This document shows, piece by piece, positions 18,802 through 27,757 of a DNA stretch of 64,000 bases. The notes under the pieces are model-generated. The model ran no database searches, was not told where the DNA came from, and saw nothing but the letters and a program-made list of their open reading frames with translations. Both the position numbers and the translations under genes were made by a program. The stretch spans positions 124,001-188,000 of the forward strand of contig NZ_CP036268.1 in assembly GCF_007744515.1 (NCBI RefSeq), written 5' to 3'. This stretch comes from Stratiformator vulcanicus. Its GTDB lineage: Bacteria > Planctomycetota > Planctomycetia > Planctomycetales > Planctomycetaceae. Each line of letters opens with the position of its first letter. Within the stretch, counting starts at the first letter, position 1.

Positions 18802-20643
18802 ATGTTCGCGATGCATTGTTCGACAGCCCTGCTTTTTGGAATGGCGAACTACCTGCAAATACAGTCGTGGGTGTGGTCACCCGAGGTCATTGCGGCTATT
18901 GCTCTGCTGCTCACCGCCGCATTGATGCCAAAGTGGATGACGCGGCAGTTCCGTCGTGCCGGTTCTTCGCTTACACAGATCGGGCGACGTCCCCTGCTGA
19001 GTCTCGCCGCCGTCGGCATGCTCTCCTTTTCAATGGATTTAATCTTTGCCTCGATCGTCGCATGGCCAGCCCCCAGTTTTCACGACGAGTTCTGCTACGT
19101 CCTTCAAGGAGACACATTCGCACAGGGCCGGATGACGAACCCTCCGCTTGAGCATTGGGAGAACTTCGAAACGTTCTATGTGCTGACGCACCCGACGCGG
19201 CAAGCGAAGTATCCCCCGCTGCAAGGCTGTTTCTTGGCTTTGGGGCAAGTTGTGACAGGGGAGCAAATCGTCGGGGTCTGGTTGAGTCGCGCGCTCGCCG
19301 CCGCGGCAATTCTATGGATGCTGCAGGCGTGGACGACTCGGAAATGGGCAATCGCGGGGACACTGCTATTCATTCTTAATGACCGTCTGATCATGTGGTG
19401 GGGGCAGACGTATTGGGGTGGTGCTATCGCGGCTCTCGGTGGCGCATTGGTCTATGGAGCAACAATTCGATTGGTCAAACGACCACGCTGGTCTCACGGA
19501 GTGTTATTGGGACTCGGCCTGGTGACGCTCGCGAACAGCCGACCTATTGAGGGCCTAATTTCGGTAATCCCTGCGGGTGTCTGGCTCGGGATGACGCTTT
19601 TCGACACAAAGATCGATCGACGAAAATTTCTTGTTCGCTTCAGTCTTGGCGCCCTTGTCATCATCGCACCTGCAGCGATATTGATGGCGGAGTATAATCG
19701 CCAAGTGACGGGAGATCCGTTGACCCACCCCTATGTGGCTCAAGCTTCGCAAACCGGATGGAACGTCATTCAGAGCATTTTACCGAAAAGCCTGCGATTT
19801 GTCGCAGCCGGAGCGAAGCCACGCGAGGAGGTGAAATCGCCTTTTCGCGAATGGGTGGCCGCATCGGGCAGATGGGGCCGTGGTGACTCCAATATTATTG
19901 GAGTCCGTCTCTTTAAGCTGAACAATCGCCAGAGGGCCTTTTACCTGTCGCTCCCGCTGGCTCTCTCGCTCTTAGGATTACCGTGGGCTTTAAAGCGTCG
20001 GAAGAATGCATTCGCTTTCGTGGGCACCGCATTTGTCATTTGCTTCGTCGTTTGGCACGGCGCCGGAGGCTTCCCGCATTACTCGGCTCCGGCAACACCT
20101 TTAATCTTAGTCTTGATCGTGGAGTCACTGCGGAGACTATCTGCGTCGAGGATTGGTCCGTTTCGCACGCGATTGCGTTCCGTCGGTGAGCTTACAATTC
20201 CGGTGACGATTGCAATGTTCGTATTGAACCTGATCTTCATCTGGCCGCAAAATGCGCCGGGATTAGGTGCGCTATCGAAGGTAAAAGCTGAGATTGAATC
20301 AAAATTGTCGTCACGCCCCGGTAAAGATATGGTCCTGATTCAATATGCGAATTTTCCGTACCACATCGTGGACATGGAATGGGTCTACAATCAAGCAGAT
20401 ATCGACAAGGCCGACGTTATCTGGGCTCGGAGCGTCGGATCTGTTGAAGACGCTCAACTGCTTCGTGATTATGCTGATCGGCGGAACCTCTGGATCGCCG
20501 GCGTTCGGAACAGAACCATGCTCAGAATAGCGCGTGTTCCTGCGGAGTCGATTGATCAAGCGATCCGACTGCTGCACACTTCTAACCGCGGAGAAGCAAT
20601 CGAAACGAAACGTCCCACTTCGTCGGAACCATTGCCGAAATGA
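18802..20643 (+). CDS. Polytopic membrane protein, possible GT-C (ArnT/GT39-like) glycosyltransferase
   Basis: The product is 613 aa from the ATG at 18802. The frame is open to 18757 and a GTG at 18790 is possible, so the start is uncertain. About ten hydrophobic segments are visible. A large loop after the second holds SFHDEFCYVLQGDTFAQGRM and HPTRQAKYPPLQGCFLALGQ. This layout (an acidic motif in the first long loop, then a basic/aromatic stretch) is like GT-C transferases that use polyprenyl-phosphate sugars, but no family-specific motif was recognised. The C-terminal 150 residues are soluble. The stop overlaps the start of the next gene by 4 bp (ATGA), so it is translationally coupled to the DPM-like GT2. 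It may flip, transfer or polymerise sugars for the same pathway; that is inference. Confidence 0.7.
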   Translation: MFAMHCSTALLFGMANYLQIQSWVWSPEVIAAIALLLTAALMPKWMTRQFRRAGSSLTQIGRRPLLSLAAVGMLSFSMDLIFASIVAWPAPSFHDEFCYVLQGDTFAQGRMTNPPLEHWENFETFYVLTHPTRQAKYPPLQGCFLALGQVVTGEQIVGVWLSRALAAAAILWMLQAWTTRKWAIAGTLLFILNDRLIMWWGQTYWGGAIAALGGALVYGATIRLVKRPRWSHGVLLGLGLVTLANSRPIEGLISVIPAGVWLGMTLFDTKIDRRKFLVRFSLGALVIIAPAAILMAEYNRQVTGDPLTHPYVAQASQTGWNVIQSILPKSLRFVAAGAKPREEVKSPFREWVAASGRWGRGDSNIIGVRLFKLNNRQRAFYLSLPLALSLLGLPWALKRRKNAFAFVGTAFVICFVVWHGAGGFPHYSAPATPLILVLIVESLRRLSASRIGPFRTRLRSVGELTIPVTIAMFVLNLIFIWPQNAPGLGALSKVKAEIESKLSSRPGKDMVLIQYANFPYHIVDMEWVYNQADIDKADVIWARSVGSVEDAQLLRDYADRRNLWIAGVRNRTMLRIARVPAESIDQAIRLLHTSNRGEAIETKRPTSSEPLPK

Positions 20644-21689
20644 AATTGGTTATACAGATCCCCTGCTACAACGAGGCCGAAACGCTTCCGGCCACTCTCG
20701 CGGATTTGCCCCGCCGATTGGATGGTATCGACGAGATATTAATTCTCATAATTGATGACGGAAGCTGGGACTGCACCAGCGAAGTCGCGCGGGCGCATGG
20801 CGTCGATCACATTGTGCGACATACACGCAACCGCGGACTGGCACGTTCTTTCAGCACGGGCCTTGATGCCAGCTTGGGGCTTGGTGCGGATATCATCGTC
20901 AACACTGACGGCGACAACCAGTACCGTGGCTCCTGCGTCAAAGACTTGATCAAACCGATCTTAAAAGGAGAAGCAGATTTCGTAATTGGTGATCGGCAGA
21001 CCCAGACCATCGAACACTTTGCTCCAATGAAAAAATGGTTGCAGCGCTGGGGAAGTTTCGCGGTCCGGCAGTTGTCGAATACTGAGGCTCCCGACGCCGT
21101 TAGCGGATTCCGTGCGCTCTCACGCGAGGCCGCGCTGAACATCAATATTGTTTCATCATTTAGCTATACGATTGAGACCGTTATTCAAGCGGGTAGCAAG
21201 CGTTTTGCTGTGAAATCGGTTCCAATCGAAATCAACCCAAAGACACGCCAGTCACGGCTTTTTCGAAGTATTCCCGAATTCTTGGGACGCTCGGCGGCAA
21301 CCTTAATTCGCATGTATGCGATGTATCACCCGCTGCGCATTTATTGGTCGCTAGGTCTCGCACTTGGGATCGCGGGAAGTCTGCCGATCCTGCGGTTTTT
21401 ATATTTTTACGCCATAGGAGAGGGCGGCGGTCGTATCCAGTCCCTTGTCCTGGGGGGCACATCGCTCGTCTTATCGTTCTTGATGTTCATGATCGGGCTT
21501 GTGGCCGACTTAATTGCTTCAAATCGCCGGCTTGTCGAAATGTGCCTGACTCGATTGCGTGAGATGGAGGTTAAGATGGACGACGTTCAACTTCGAAGCA
21601 ATCTCGATCAAAAGTCTGAGATTATTGGTAGTGCAAATGTTGACATAAATGCAGACGAAGCTCTCAATGCGGCTCAGGAGCGCACTTGA
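20640..21689 (+). CDS. GT2 glycosyltransferase, DPM/GtrB/CsbB-like, with C-terminal membrane helices
   Basis: The product is 349 aa. Residues 1-230 form a GT-A catalytic domain: IQIPCYNEAETL at the start, ILIIDDGSWDCT, RNRGLARSFSTGLDASLGLGAD in pieces, and NTDGDNQY as the metal-binding motif. Then come VSGFRALSREAALNI and FSYTIETVIQAG. After about residue 235 two hydrophobic segments follow (YWSLGLALGIAGSLPIL and SLVLSFLMFMIGLVADLI), then a charged tail. This plan matches enzymes that load a sugar onto polyprenyl phosphate at the inner membrane (DPM1, GtrB, CsbB). The start overlaps the stop of the upstream membrane protein, and the next gene starts 1 bp after its stop. With two YfhO-like proteins nearby, it is a candidate partner supplying lipid-linked sugar. 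Confidence 0.85.
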   Translation: MKLVIQIPCYNEAETLPATLADLPRRLDGIDEILILIIDDGSWDCTSEVARAHGVDHIVRHTRNRGLARSFSTGLDASLGLGADIIVNTDGDNQYRGSCVKDLIKPILKGEADFVIGDRQTQTIEHFAPMKKWLQRWGSFAVRQLSNTEAPDAVSGFRALSREAALNINIVSSFSYTIETVIQAGSKRFAVKSVPIEINPKTRQSRLFRSIPEFLGRSAATLIRMYAMYHPLRIYWSLGLALGIAGSLPILRFLYFYAIGEGGGRIQSLVLGGTSLVLSFLMFMIGLVADLIASNRRLVEMCLTRLREMEVKMDDVQLRSNLDQKSEIIGSANVDINADEALNAAQERT

Positions 21690-21690
21690 T

Positions 21691-23034
21691 ATGAGTCTCC
21701 CGGCTGCCATACCCGCGGTTCACAATCCGGTGTCCGATCAAGGTGACGAAAATGGTTCAGAAGTTGCTGCCAGTAATGAGGTAGGTCGTCTCCGGGTGCT
21801 GGTATGTGGCAGTACCGTCCCATCGCATCTGGAAGACGGGAGCCCGCGGTTCGTTTATGACTTGGCGGAAGCGTTACTTAAGCATGCCGATGTCAGCTTG
21901 CTGGCGCCCCATCTCCCCGGCGCTGAGAGAGCCGGTCGATTAGGCAACGTTCCGATCGAACGCTTCAGATACTTTTGGCCGGAATCATGGCAGCGTTTGA
22001 CGAGTTCTGAAGGGTTAGGAATGCGGGAGCGGTTTCGCGCGTCGCTGCTTGCGAAGTCTCAAGTCCCGCTGTTCCTTTGGCGTGAGTCGTCCGCAATTCG
22101 CCGTATCGTTAAGCGGGATCGAATCGATGTCGTTAATGCGCATTGGTTAATCCCACAGGGTCTAGCCGCCGCGCGTGCCTTGAAAAGACTTCCTTCCGTT
22201 CAGCTGGTCACCCACATCCACGCGGGTGATGTCTATCTTCTGCGCCGGCTGCCGTTCGGCCGCTCAATCGCGAGGTCTGTCGTGCGGCGATGCACCGCAG
22301 TACTGGCGTCTGGGAGCCACGTTCGCGACACTCTCGACGACCTGCTTGGTTTTCCCTCGAATGCTTTGCTGCAACCGATGGGAGTCCACACGCGGCAATT
22401 TGCCAGAGATATGAACGCGGAGGGAAAGCATGTGCCCGAAGCGGCTCAATTCCCCAACGGATTTCTGGTCACCGTCGGGCGTCTTGTTGAGAAAAAGGGG
22501 ACGAAGTATTTAATTGAAGCGATGCCGGAACTCCTCCGCTCCAACCCCGGCCTCGGGTTAATTGTGATTGGAAGCGGGCCCGAAGAAGCGAGTCTTCGGG
22601 AACAAATCAGTACGCTGGAGATTGAGCACAGCGTTCGACTACTTGGCCGATTACCTCACGCCGAGATTGTCCGCTATCTGCACGCCGCTCGCGTGGCAGT
22701 CGTACCGTCTATTATTGATTCCCGCGGCGAAACCGAAGGCATGCCGACAACCGTGATTGAAGCGATGGCAGCCGGAACGCCGGTTGTCGGCTCCCGCGTC
22801 GACGGTATTCCCGATGTGATTCAGCACGGCAAGAACGGCCGGCTCTGCGAGGAGAAAAACCCTTCCGACTTGGCGAAGCAAATTCGAGAAACGCTTGAAG
22901 AAACAGAGGATGAGAGGCAGCAAAAGAACAAGACTTTACAAATAGAAAAATTTGATTGGGCCGAAGTAGGGCGACGCTACGCTGAATATCTCTGTACCCC
23001 GCAGATCACCAAAGCTGAGGCGAAATTACAGTGA
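21691..23034 (+). CDS. GT4-family glycosyltransferase
   Basis: The product is 447 aa from the ATG at 21691, one base after the stop of the GT2 gene; the open frame upstream is only overlap. A GT-B fold is seen. The N-terminal domain has RLRVLVCGSTVP and VNAHWLIPQGLAAA. The C-terminal domain starts at FLVTVGRLVEKKGTKYLIEAM, continues with LIVIGSGPEE and LLGRLPHAEIVRYLHAA, and holds the nucleotide-sugar motif EGMPTTVIEAMAAGTPVV (Glu-x7-Glu pattern). This is typical of retaining GT4 enzymes that extend surface polysaccharides in the cytoplasm. The first 45 residues are an extra polar stretch of unknown use. Its stop overlaps the next gene (GTGA), indicating coupling. Donor sugar cannot be read from the sequence. 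Confidence 0.88.
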   Translation: MSLPAAIPAVHNPVSDQGDENGSEVAASNEVGRLRVLVCGSTVPSHLEDGSPRFVYDLAEALLKHADVSLLAPHLPGAERAGRLGNVPIERFRYFWPESWQRLTSSEGLGMRERFRASLLAKSQVPLFLWRESSAIRRIVKRDRIDVVNAHWLIPQGLAAARALKRLPSVQLVTHIHAGDVYLLRRLPFGRSIARSVVRRCTAVLASGSHVRDTLDDLLGFPSNALLQPMGVHTRQFARDMNAEGKHVPEAAQFPNGFLVTVGRLVEKKGTKYLIEAMPELLRSNPGLGLIVIGSGPEEASLREQISTLEIEHSVRLLGRLPHAEIVRYLHAARVAVVPSIIDSRGETEGMPTTVIEAMAAGTPVVGSRVDGIPDVIQHGKNGRLCEEKNPSDLAKQIRETLEETEDERQQKNKTLQIEKFDWAEVGRRYAEYLCTPQITKAEAKLQ

Positions 23035-23765
23035 CCGCAACCGAGTCAGCCATCGCTTCGCTGAAACGCCGCCGAGCCAAAATTGAGGACGACCTTACGA
23101 CACGCGGCCGTGCCCACACTTATTCGCTGGCCCGCTATAATCTTCACCAGATGTTGACCGCTGAGATCAAAGAGCATGTCCGCGGTCATTGTCTGGACGC
23201 GGGGGCCGGACGCGGCCCTTTTCAGGCATTGTTACGTCGCGTCGCGACATCAGTGACAGCGATCGACGTCACCGAACGCCCGGGAATAACTGACGCCGTA
23301 GGCGACGTTCAATCAATGCCCGAGTTTGCCAATGAAAGCTTCGATAGCCTGATCTGCTCGCAGGTGCTTGAGCACGTACCGCGTCCATGGGACGCCTTCG
23401 CAGAATTCGCTCGTGTACTGAAACCGGGCGGCATGGCGATTATATCTGTCCCGCATCTTTCGATGATTCACGAAGCCCCCCACGACTACTATCGCTATAC
23501 AGAATACGGGTTGAAGTCACTGGCCGAGCAATCTGGCTTCAGCGTCGTCGACATTTGCCCGACCGGAGGCCTAATAAGTTTCCTCGGGCATTTTGTGTCT
23601 CAGGTAACAATGACGACTGCGGGCGGACTGCCGATCATCGGCGGATTGTTCCGCTTGTTCAACTTGATTGGCTTGGTCTATTTGTTGTCGCTGCTTGATC
23701 GTCTGGGCGGTCTTAGAATGCTTTTTCCATGTGACTACTGTGCCGTCTTTCAGAAGAAGAAATAA
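23031..23765 (+). CDS. Class I SAM-dependent methyltransferase
   Basis: The product is 244 aa with a GTG start that overlaps the preceding stop (GTGA). Motif I is CLDAGAGRGPF (about 54-64). The acidic residue after strand 2 is in VTAIDVTERPG. Then come ESFDSLICSQVLEHVPRPWDAFAEFARVLKPGG and IISVPHLS, the pattern of the Methyltransf_11 group. H..PHDYYRYTEYGL after it is common in methyltransferases found in polysaccharide loci. The C-terminus has two hydrophobic stretches, so membrane contact is possible. It is the last gene of the rightward arm. A sugar or lipid-linked sugar is the likely acceptor by context only. Confidence 0.85.
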   Translation: MTATESAIASLKRRRAKIEDDLTTRGRAHTYSLARYNLHQMLTAEIKEHVRGHCLDAGAGRGPFQALLRRVATSVTAIDVTERPGITDAVGDVQSMPEFANESFDSLICSQVLEHVPRPWDAFAEFARVLKPGGMAIISVPHLSMIHEAPHDYYRYTEYGLKSLAEQSGFSVVDICPTGGLISFLGHFVSQVTMTTAGGLPIIGGLFRLFNLIGLVYLLSLLDRLGGLRMLFPCDYCAVFQKKK

Positions 23766-23790
23766 TATCAAATGTCGACCGCTTCAGGCA

Positions 23791-23842
23791 CTGTTCCCGC
23801 GCGTAAAGCATCTGGTCGCAATTATAATTCGCAGGGGAACAG
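23791..23842. terminator. Inverted repeat at the convergence point of the two glycan arms
   Basis: Perfect 8-bp arms CTGTTCCC (23791-23798) and GGGAACAG (23835-23842) sit in the 78-bp gap between genes that end toward each other. The loop is long (36 nt) and no T-run follows, so the role as a bidirectional terminator is tentative. Confidence 0.3.
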
Positions 23843-23843
23843 G

Positions 23844-24818
23844 TTAACTTCCCACGATAAGTGATCGCATCCTGCGGTACGTTTCGGGAGCTTGCTGTAT
23901 TAAACTTTGGGCGAACCCTATCACCAATTTCCAACTTTTTCGTGTGCCTGGCACTGCCAACGGATATTTCCGTCCTCCTATCCCTGCGATAAAGTCGTCC
24001 GCTCTGACAACCACGTCATCATGTCCTGATGCGAATGCCGATAATCTGTGAAGGTTGGCAAGGCGGCTAAGCTTGCTTCGTAATTGCTGAAGGTCGTTTT
24101 CGGAGAACAGGTGGCTGCTCGACTTGGCGAATTGGTAGCGGACTTCCAACGAGGCAATGTCGTGGTGTGGATTTTTCGTTTGCTGGCTCGACGAAACTCT
24201 GTATCCCGCTAGAGCTCGCGGAACACGAACAAACGTGCCAAATGCAATTAACTCAGACCAGAACAGCATGTCTTCGCTAATCCGAGTAAACTCGGGGAAA
24301 CCGATGCGGACACCGAGTTCGCGTGGGAACATCGAAGCCGACGGAAGATTAGCCGCGTATAAAAGGACCGATAAGGAGGGGTTTGCTGACCCGTCGGGTG
24401 GTTCTCTCTTCGACGGAGGCCAGATTTTATGGCCCTGAAAACGAAAGTGATCCGTGTAGACACACGCGGGTTCAACACCCTTTTCACGAGCCCATTGCAG
24501 CGCGATCACCTGCTCCTCAAGTTTTTCTGGTTTCCAAATATCGTCTGCGTCAAGTAGAGCGATCCAATCGCCGGTTGCTTCTGCCATGCCGCGATTTCGC
24601 GCTACGGATTCGCCAGAATTTTCCTGCCTATAGACCTTAACGGGTGAACCGAAAGACGCGGCAACATCCCCCGACCCGTCAGTGGACCCGTCGTCGATCA
24701 CGATTACTTCGTGAGCCGGACGAGTTTGCGTCAGCACCGACTCGATTGCCGGACGCAGGTAGGGCCCTGCGTTAAAACAGGGAATGATGACAGAAACACG
24801 GACTGCACTTTCGGACAT
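23844..24818 (-). CDS. GT2-family glycosyltransferase
   Basis: The product is 324 aa. The N-terminal GT-A domain has VSVIIPCFNAGPYLRPAIES, VIVIDDGSTDGS, ENSGESVARNRGMAEATGD in pieces, and the metal motif LLDADDIW near residue 98. SEDMLFWSELIAFG lies where GT2 enzymes carry the catalytic base segment (ED). The C-terminal 90 residues are helical and basic. No membrane helix is obvious. The enzyme probably adds one sugar to a growing surface glycan on the cytoplasmic face. It is the last gene of the leftward arm; 68 bp separate it from the GT4 gene upstream. Donor and acceptor are unknown. Confidence 0.88.
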   Translation of the reverse strand: MSESAVRVSVIIPCFNAGPYLRPAIESVLTQTRPAHEVIVIDDGSTDGSGDVAASFGSPVKVYRQENSGESVARNRGMAEATGDWIALLDADDIWKPEKLEEQVIALQWAREKGVEPACVYTDHFRFQGHKIWPPSKREPPDGSANPSLSVLLYAANLPSASMFPRELGVRIGFPEFTRISEDMLFWSELIAFGTFVRVPRALAGYRVSSSQQTKNPHHDIASLEVRYQFAKSSSHLFSENDLQQLRSKLSRLANLHRLSAFASGHDDVVVRADDFIAGIGGRKYPLAVPGTRKSWKLVIGFAQSLIQQAPETYRRMRSLIVGS

Positions 24819-24886
24819 TTCCGAATCATCTTAAAATGAAGTACAGGTTGGAAGTTACGTAAAGAAGTTAGAATGAAACGCCAACG

Positions 24887-25957
24887 TCAATGATGCGGAC
24901 TTCCGATATTTTTTAGCAAGTCGCTCAGCTTTCTACCAATTAATTCCGCAGAGTAGTTGTCTTCAATATGCTTTCGGCCCGCCACCCCCATAATGTGTGC
25001 GCTCTGTGGATCGGCGAGCAAGTCGTTAATTTTGTTCGACATCGATTCGATATCGCCTTCATCCACCAGATAGCCGGTGACGCCATCTTGAATTGCCTCC
25101 TTTAGACCTTCGTGCCGTGTCGAGACGATCGGTAAGCCTGACGCGGCAGCCTCCAGTGCGGCGACCGGCGTCCCTTCGCGATCTCCACTTGGAGCCACGA
25201 CAGAATGCTGTACAAATACCCGGGCGGCCCGCATCTCCTCGGCGACCACATCATGCCTTTGCGCACCGAGGAATACGAGATGATCTGATATACCGAGTTC
25301 TTTCCCCAACGCCCGGCACTCCGCCAAGAGCGGCCCGTCGCCGATCATCCGCAGAGTCGCATCCGGATGCGATCTCAGCGACTTTGAAAATGCGCGAATC
25401 GTCCGGCCGGGGGACTTTTTCGGTGTGAATCGCCCGACCGCGATAAGGCGCTTCTGAGCGCAAGGTTCTGATCGCGGCTGAAAACGTTCAAAGTCGACCG
25501 AATAGGGGATCATATGGGTTCGCTCCGGCGGTGACCCGAGGTCCTCAAGACGCGATCGCATGTCGTTCGAAACAGCGATGATACCAGCCGCCTCCTCGAA
25601 CAGCCGTCGGTACTTCCGACCGTAGCGTTCAAGAATATCGTTGCGTGCGGAGTCGTACCCGTGAAAGTATGCGACCACGCGCCTTGCCCACTCCGGCCCG
25701 GCTGTAGCCACCAATTCGGCTCCCATGATACCGTATTCCGCCAGAATCACGTCGGGCTGATACCGCTCAAGCACGCGACGGACCGGAAATCTGCGTGCCC
25801 AATCCCACGTCGGCTCCAAGCCGATAGAACGGATCCGCTTGGATGTCCTCAGATAGGGCATCGCCAACACGCATTCCGGTCGCAGCAGCTTTATATGCTG
25901 CTTTATGAAAGTTGACGCATTCGCTTCCCGCGAATGAGCGACAATTGCGATCCGCAT
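24887..25957 (-). CDS. GT4-family glycosyltransferase
   Basis: The product is 356 aa with a GT-B fold. The N-terminal domain has MRIAIVAHSREANASTFIKQH and FHGYDSARNDILERYG. The C-terminal domain has KRLIAVGRFTPKKSPGRTIRAF, LRMIGDGPLL, LVFLGAQRHDVVAEEM and EGTPVAALEAAASGLPIV, the conserved Glu-x7-Glu pattern of GT4. SVVAPSGDREGTP before it resembles enzymes of the WcaL/colanic-acid type. It is cytoplasmic and likely peripheral on the membrane. It sits 68 bp upstream of a GT2 gene and about 100 bp downstream of a methyltransferase gene; no separate promoter was seen. Specific linkage cannot be assigned. Confidence 0.88.
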   Translation of the reverse strand: MRIAIVAHSREANASTFIKQHIKLLRPECVLAMPYLRTSKRIRSIGLEPTWDWARRFPVRRVLERYQPDVILAEYGIMGAELVATAGPEWARRVVAYFHGYDSARNDILERYGRKYRRLFEEAAGIIAVSNDMRSRLEDLGSPPERTHMIPYSVDFERFQPRSEPCAQKRLIAVGRFTPKKSPGRTIRAFSKSLRSHPDATLRMIGDGPLLAECRALGKELGISDHLVFLGAQRHDVVAEEMRAARVFVQHSVVAPSGDREGTPVAALEAAASGLPIVSTRHEGLKEAIQDGVTGYLVDEGDIESMSNKINDLLADPQSAHIMGVAGRKHIEDNYSAELIGRKLSDLLKNIGSPHH

Positions 25958-26058
25958 TGAATAACGCTTTCTGACGCTTTGACTAAACGTGTTCTCGCGA
26001 GGAGAATCGACGCATAATCCCTACACAACTTTTCTTCAAAATCACGTTCCTAAACATC

Positions 26059-26778
26059 TCATCGATCACTACTAGCATCGCTGGCGGTACTAGGTAGCGA
26101 TGCTAGGACGACATATACGGAAGCGTCACGAGCTACGACACGTTGTGGTGTAATCCGGTCAAAGGCCTCGATTATTAATTGACTGAAAAAGAAGACAATC
26201 GGCTTAAAAATATGGGGAACCCGCGGCGCAATCGCATCTTGAAATAGCTGAAGACCAGTAGCGGCAGGCCCCATAATCGCTCGAGATTCTAGAACTTGGA
26301 ATCCAGATCGTTCAAGTGTCAACGGAAGTCCCAAACTCGTCCAACGCCAAAAGTCTTCCGGATGACCGTGAAACCGCCAGATCCCATGAGTCGAAAGGAG
26401 CAGCCGACCCTCCGGTCTCAGCAAGCGACGACACTCCGAAAGATAGAGCGTCGGATCGCGAACGTGTTCCAATACCTGATTCGACAACACAATATCCGCA
26501 CAATCATCATCCAGCGGCACAGTAAAATCTTCATTCAAATGTATATCCGCCGACCAATTATTCGCCAGGTCCACGCCGATATAGGCTTTGACAACGTCCT
26601 CAACAAGCGGACGATACGGCATACTCCCGCAACCCAAGTCGATAACGGCCTTGTCGCTCAGATCGAGTGAGTTCAGCAATGCCGTCGTCTGCTCTTTCAG
26701 ACAGCGCAAGTGCCAATAAACCCGACTCGTGCGACGCGGGTTGAGTCGATCGTGTTGCTTATTTCGTTCTGTAGCCAA
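26059..26778 (-). CDS. Class I SAM-dependent methyltransferase
   Basis: The product is 239 aa. Motif I is VIDLGCGSMPYRPL (about 45-58). The acidic end of strand 2 is in YIGVDLANNW. ADIVLSNQVLEHVRDPTLYLSECRRLL follows, then GRLLLSTHG and HPEDFWRWTSLGL, a pattern shared with other methyltransferases of this locus. The start is a TTG that lies inside the end of the upstream GT2 gene (20-bp overlap); no ATG or GTG is available early in the frame, so coupling is likely. FKPIVFFFSQLII near residue 195 is hydrophobic and may touch the membrane. The acceptor is probably a sugar of the exported glycan; this is inferred from context. Confidence 0.82.
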   Translation of the reverse strand: MATERNKQHDRLNPRRTSRVYWHLRCLKEQTTALLNSLDLSDKAVIDLGCGSMPYRPLVEDVVKAYIGVDLANNWSADIHLNEDFTVPLDDDCADIVLSNQVLEHVRDPTLYLSECRRLLRPEGRLLLSTHGIWRFHGHPEDFWRWTSLGLPLTLERSGFQVLESRAIMGPAATGLQLFQDAIAPRVPHIFKPIVFFFSQLIIEAFDRITPQRVVARDASVYVVLASLPSTASDASSDR

Positions 26779-27757
26779 TTCTTTTCATCCTTGCAGTCTC
26801 CCGCAAAGCCTCGCTCTTAAAAGTTGCGGACTGCAGTAACATGTCAGACAATGCAATCCCCAAAAACTTTCGAATGCTAGACGCCTTATAAGAAAGTTCC
26901 GAAATCATTTTATATCTTACCACATCGTTTCGTCCGAGTAGGAACGATTCAACCAATGAGACTTGTTCGACCAACTTTTGATCCGCGTCGACTTTCCTCG
27001 CACGCTGCCGTAAGCGCGCAAAAACCAACGCGAACGCCGAATGAAGTCTTCTGTCGGAGCGAATCGCACTCTCTAGAAATTGCCGGTGTTTCGTGATCAC
27101 ATCGATCCGCGTGCGAACCATTCGCTCGCTGTTAGTACTCATTGAGTTCGGATGTGTGCGATAAAGAACTCGGACGCGGCGGAAAGGCCGAACTCGTACG
27201 CCCGCTATAGCAGCCCTGACGAATATATCCCAGTCCTCACATGAATCGAGTTTCTCATCGAAGAATCCGACTTTATTGATAGCCGACCGCGTCCAAAGGA
27301 CTCCGTGCGGAACCCAACCGAATACCGTCGAGTTTAGCAAACAGCTGGAACGATTGGGCAATTGCCAGCGATGTCCAAGCTCACCAGGATTTGTAAACGT
27401 ACGAAAACCACACTGGACACATCCAACTTTGTCGGCAAATGAGCCGATCATATCTGCGTAGGCACTGGAGAAGACGCAATCGTCCGCGTCGAGAAAATGG
27501 ACAAAGTCGCCAGTCGCAACCGCCAACCCGGCATTGCGCGCCGAAGAGAGTCCCCCGTTTTCCTTCTCGACATATTTAATTCGGTCGCCGTATGAACGGG
27601 CGACCTCGTCGGTGTTGTCATCGGAGCCGTCATTTACCACGACGATCTCCACCGCCTTATAAGTCTGCCGCAATACCGAGTCCACCGCCTCAGGCAACAG
27701 GTGCGCCTGGCGATAGCAGGGGATGATGACGGAGACGATGGGGTGAGTGGCGTTCAT
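26759..27757 (-). CDS. GT2-family glycosyltransferase
   Basis: The product is 332 aa. The GT-A domain shows VSVIIPCYRQAHLLPEAVDS, IVVVNDGSDDNT, ENGGLSSARNAGLAVATGD in pieces, and HFLDADDCV near residue 89 as the metal-binding motif. FDEKLDSCEDWDIFVRAAIAG holds the ED pair typical of the catalytic base region. The C-terminal third is helical and basic, with RKFLGIALSDMLLQ. The gene follows another GT2 by 0 bp (stop 27758, start 27757) and overlaps the next methyltransferase by 20 bp. It is therefore tightly packed in the leftward operon. A cytoplasmic sugar transferase for the exported glycan is likely. Confidence 0.88.
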   Translation of the reverse strand: MNATHPIVSVIIPCYRQAHLLPEAVDSVLRQTYKAVEIVVVNDGSDDNTDEVARSYGDRIKYVEKENGGLSSARNAGLAVATGDFVHFLDADDCVFSSAYADMIGSFADKVGCVQCGFRTFTNPGELGHRWQLPNRSSCLLNSTVFGWVPHGVLWTRSAINKVGFFDEKLDSCEDWDIFVRAAIAGVRVRPFRRVRVLYRTHPNSMSTNSERMVRTRIDVITKHRQFLESAIRSDRRLHSAFALVFARLRQRARKVDADQKLVEQVSLVESFLLGRNDVVRYKMISELSYKASSIRKFLGIALSDMLLQSATFKSEALRETARMKRIGYRTK

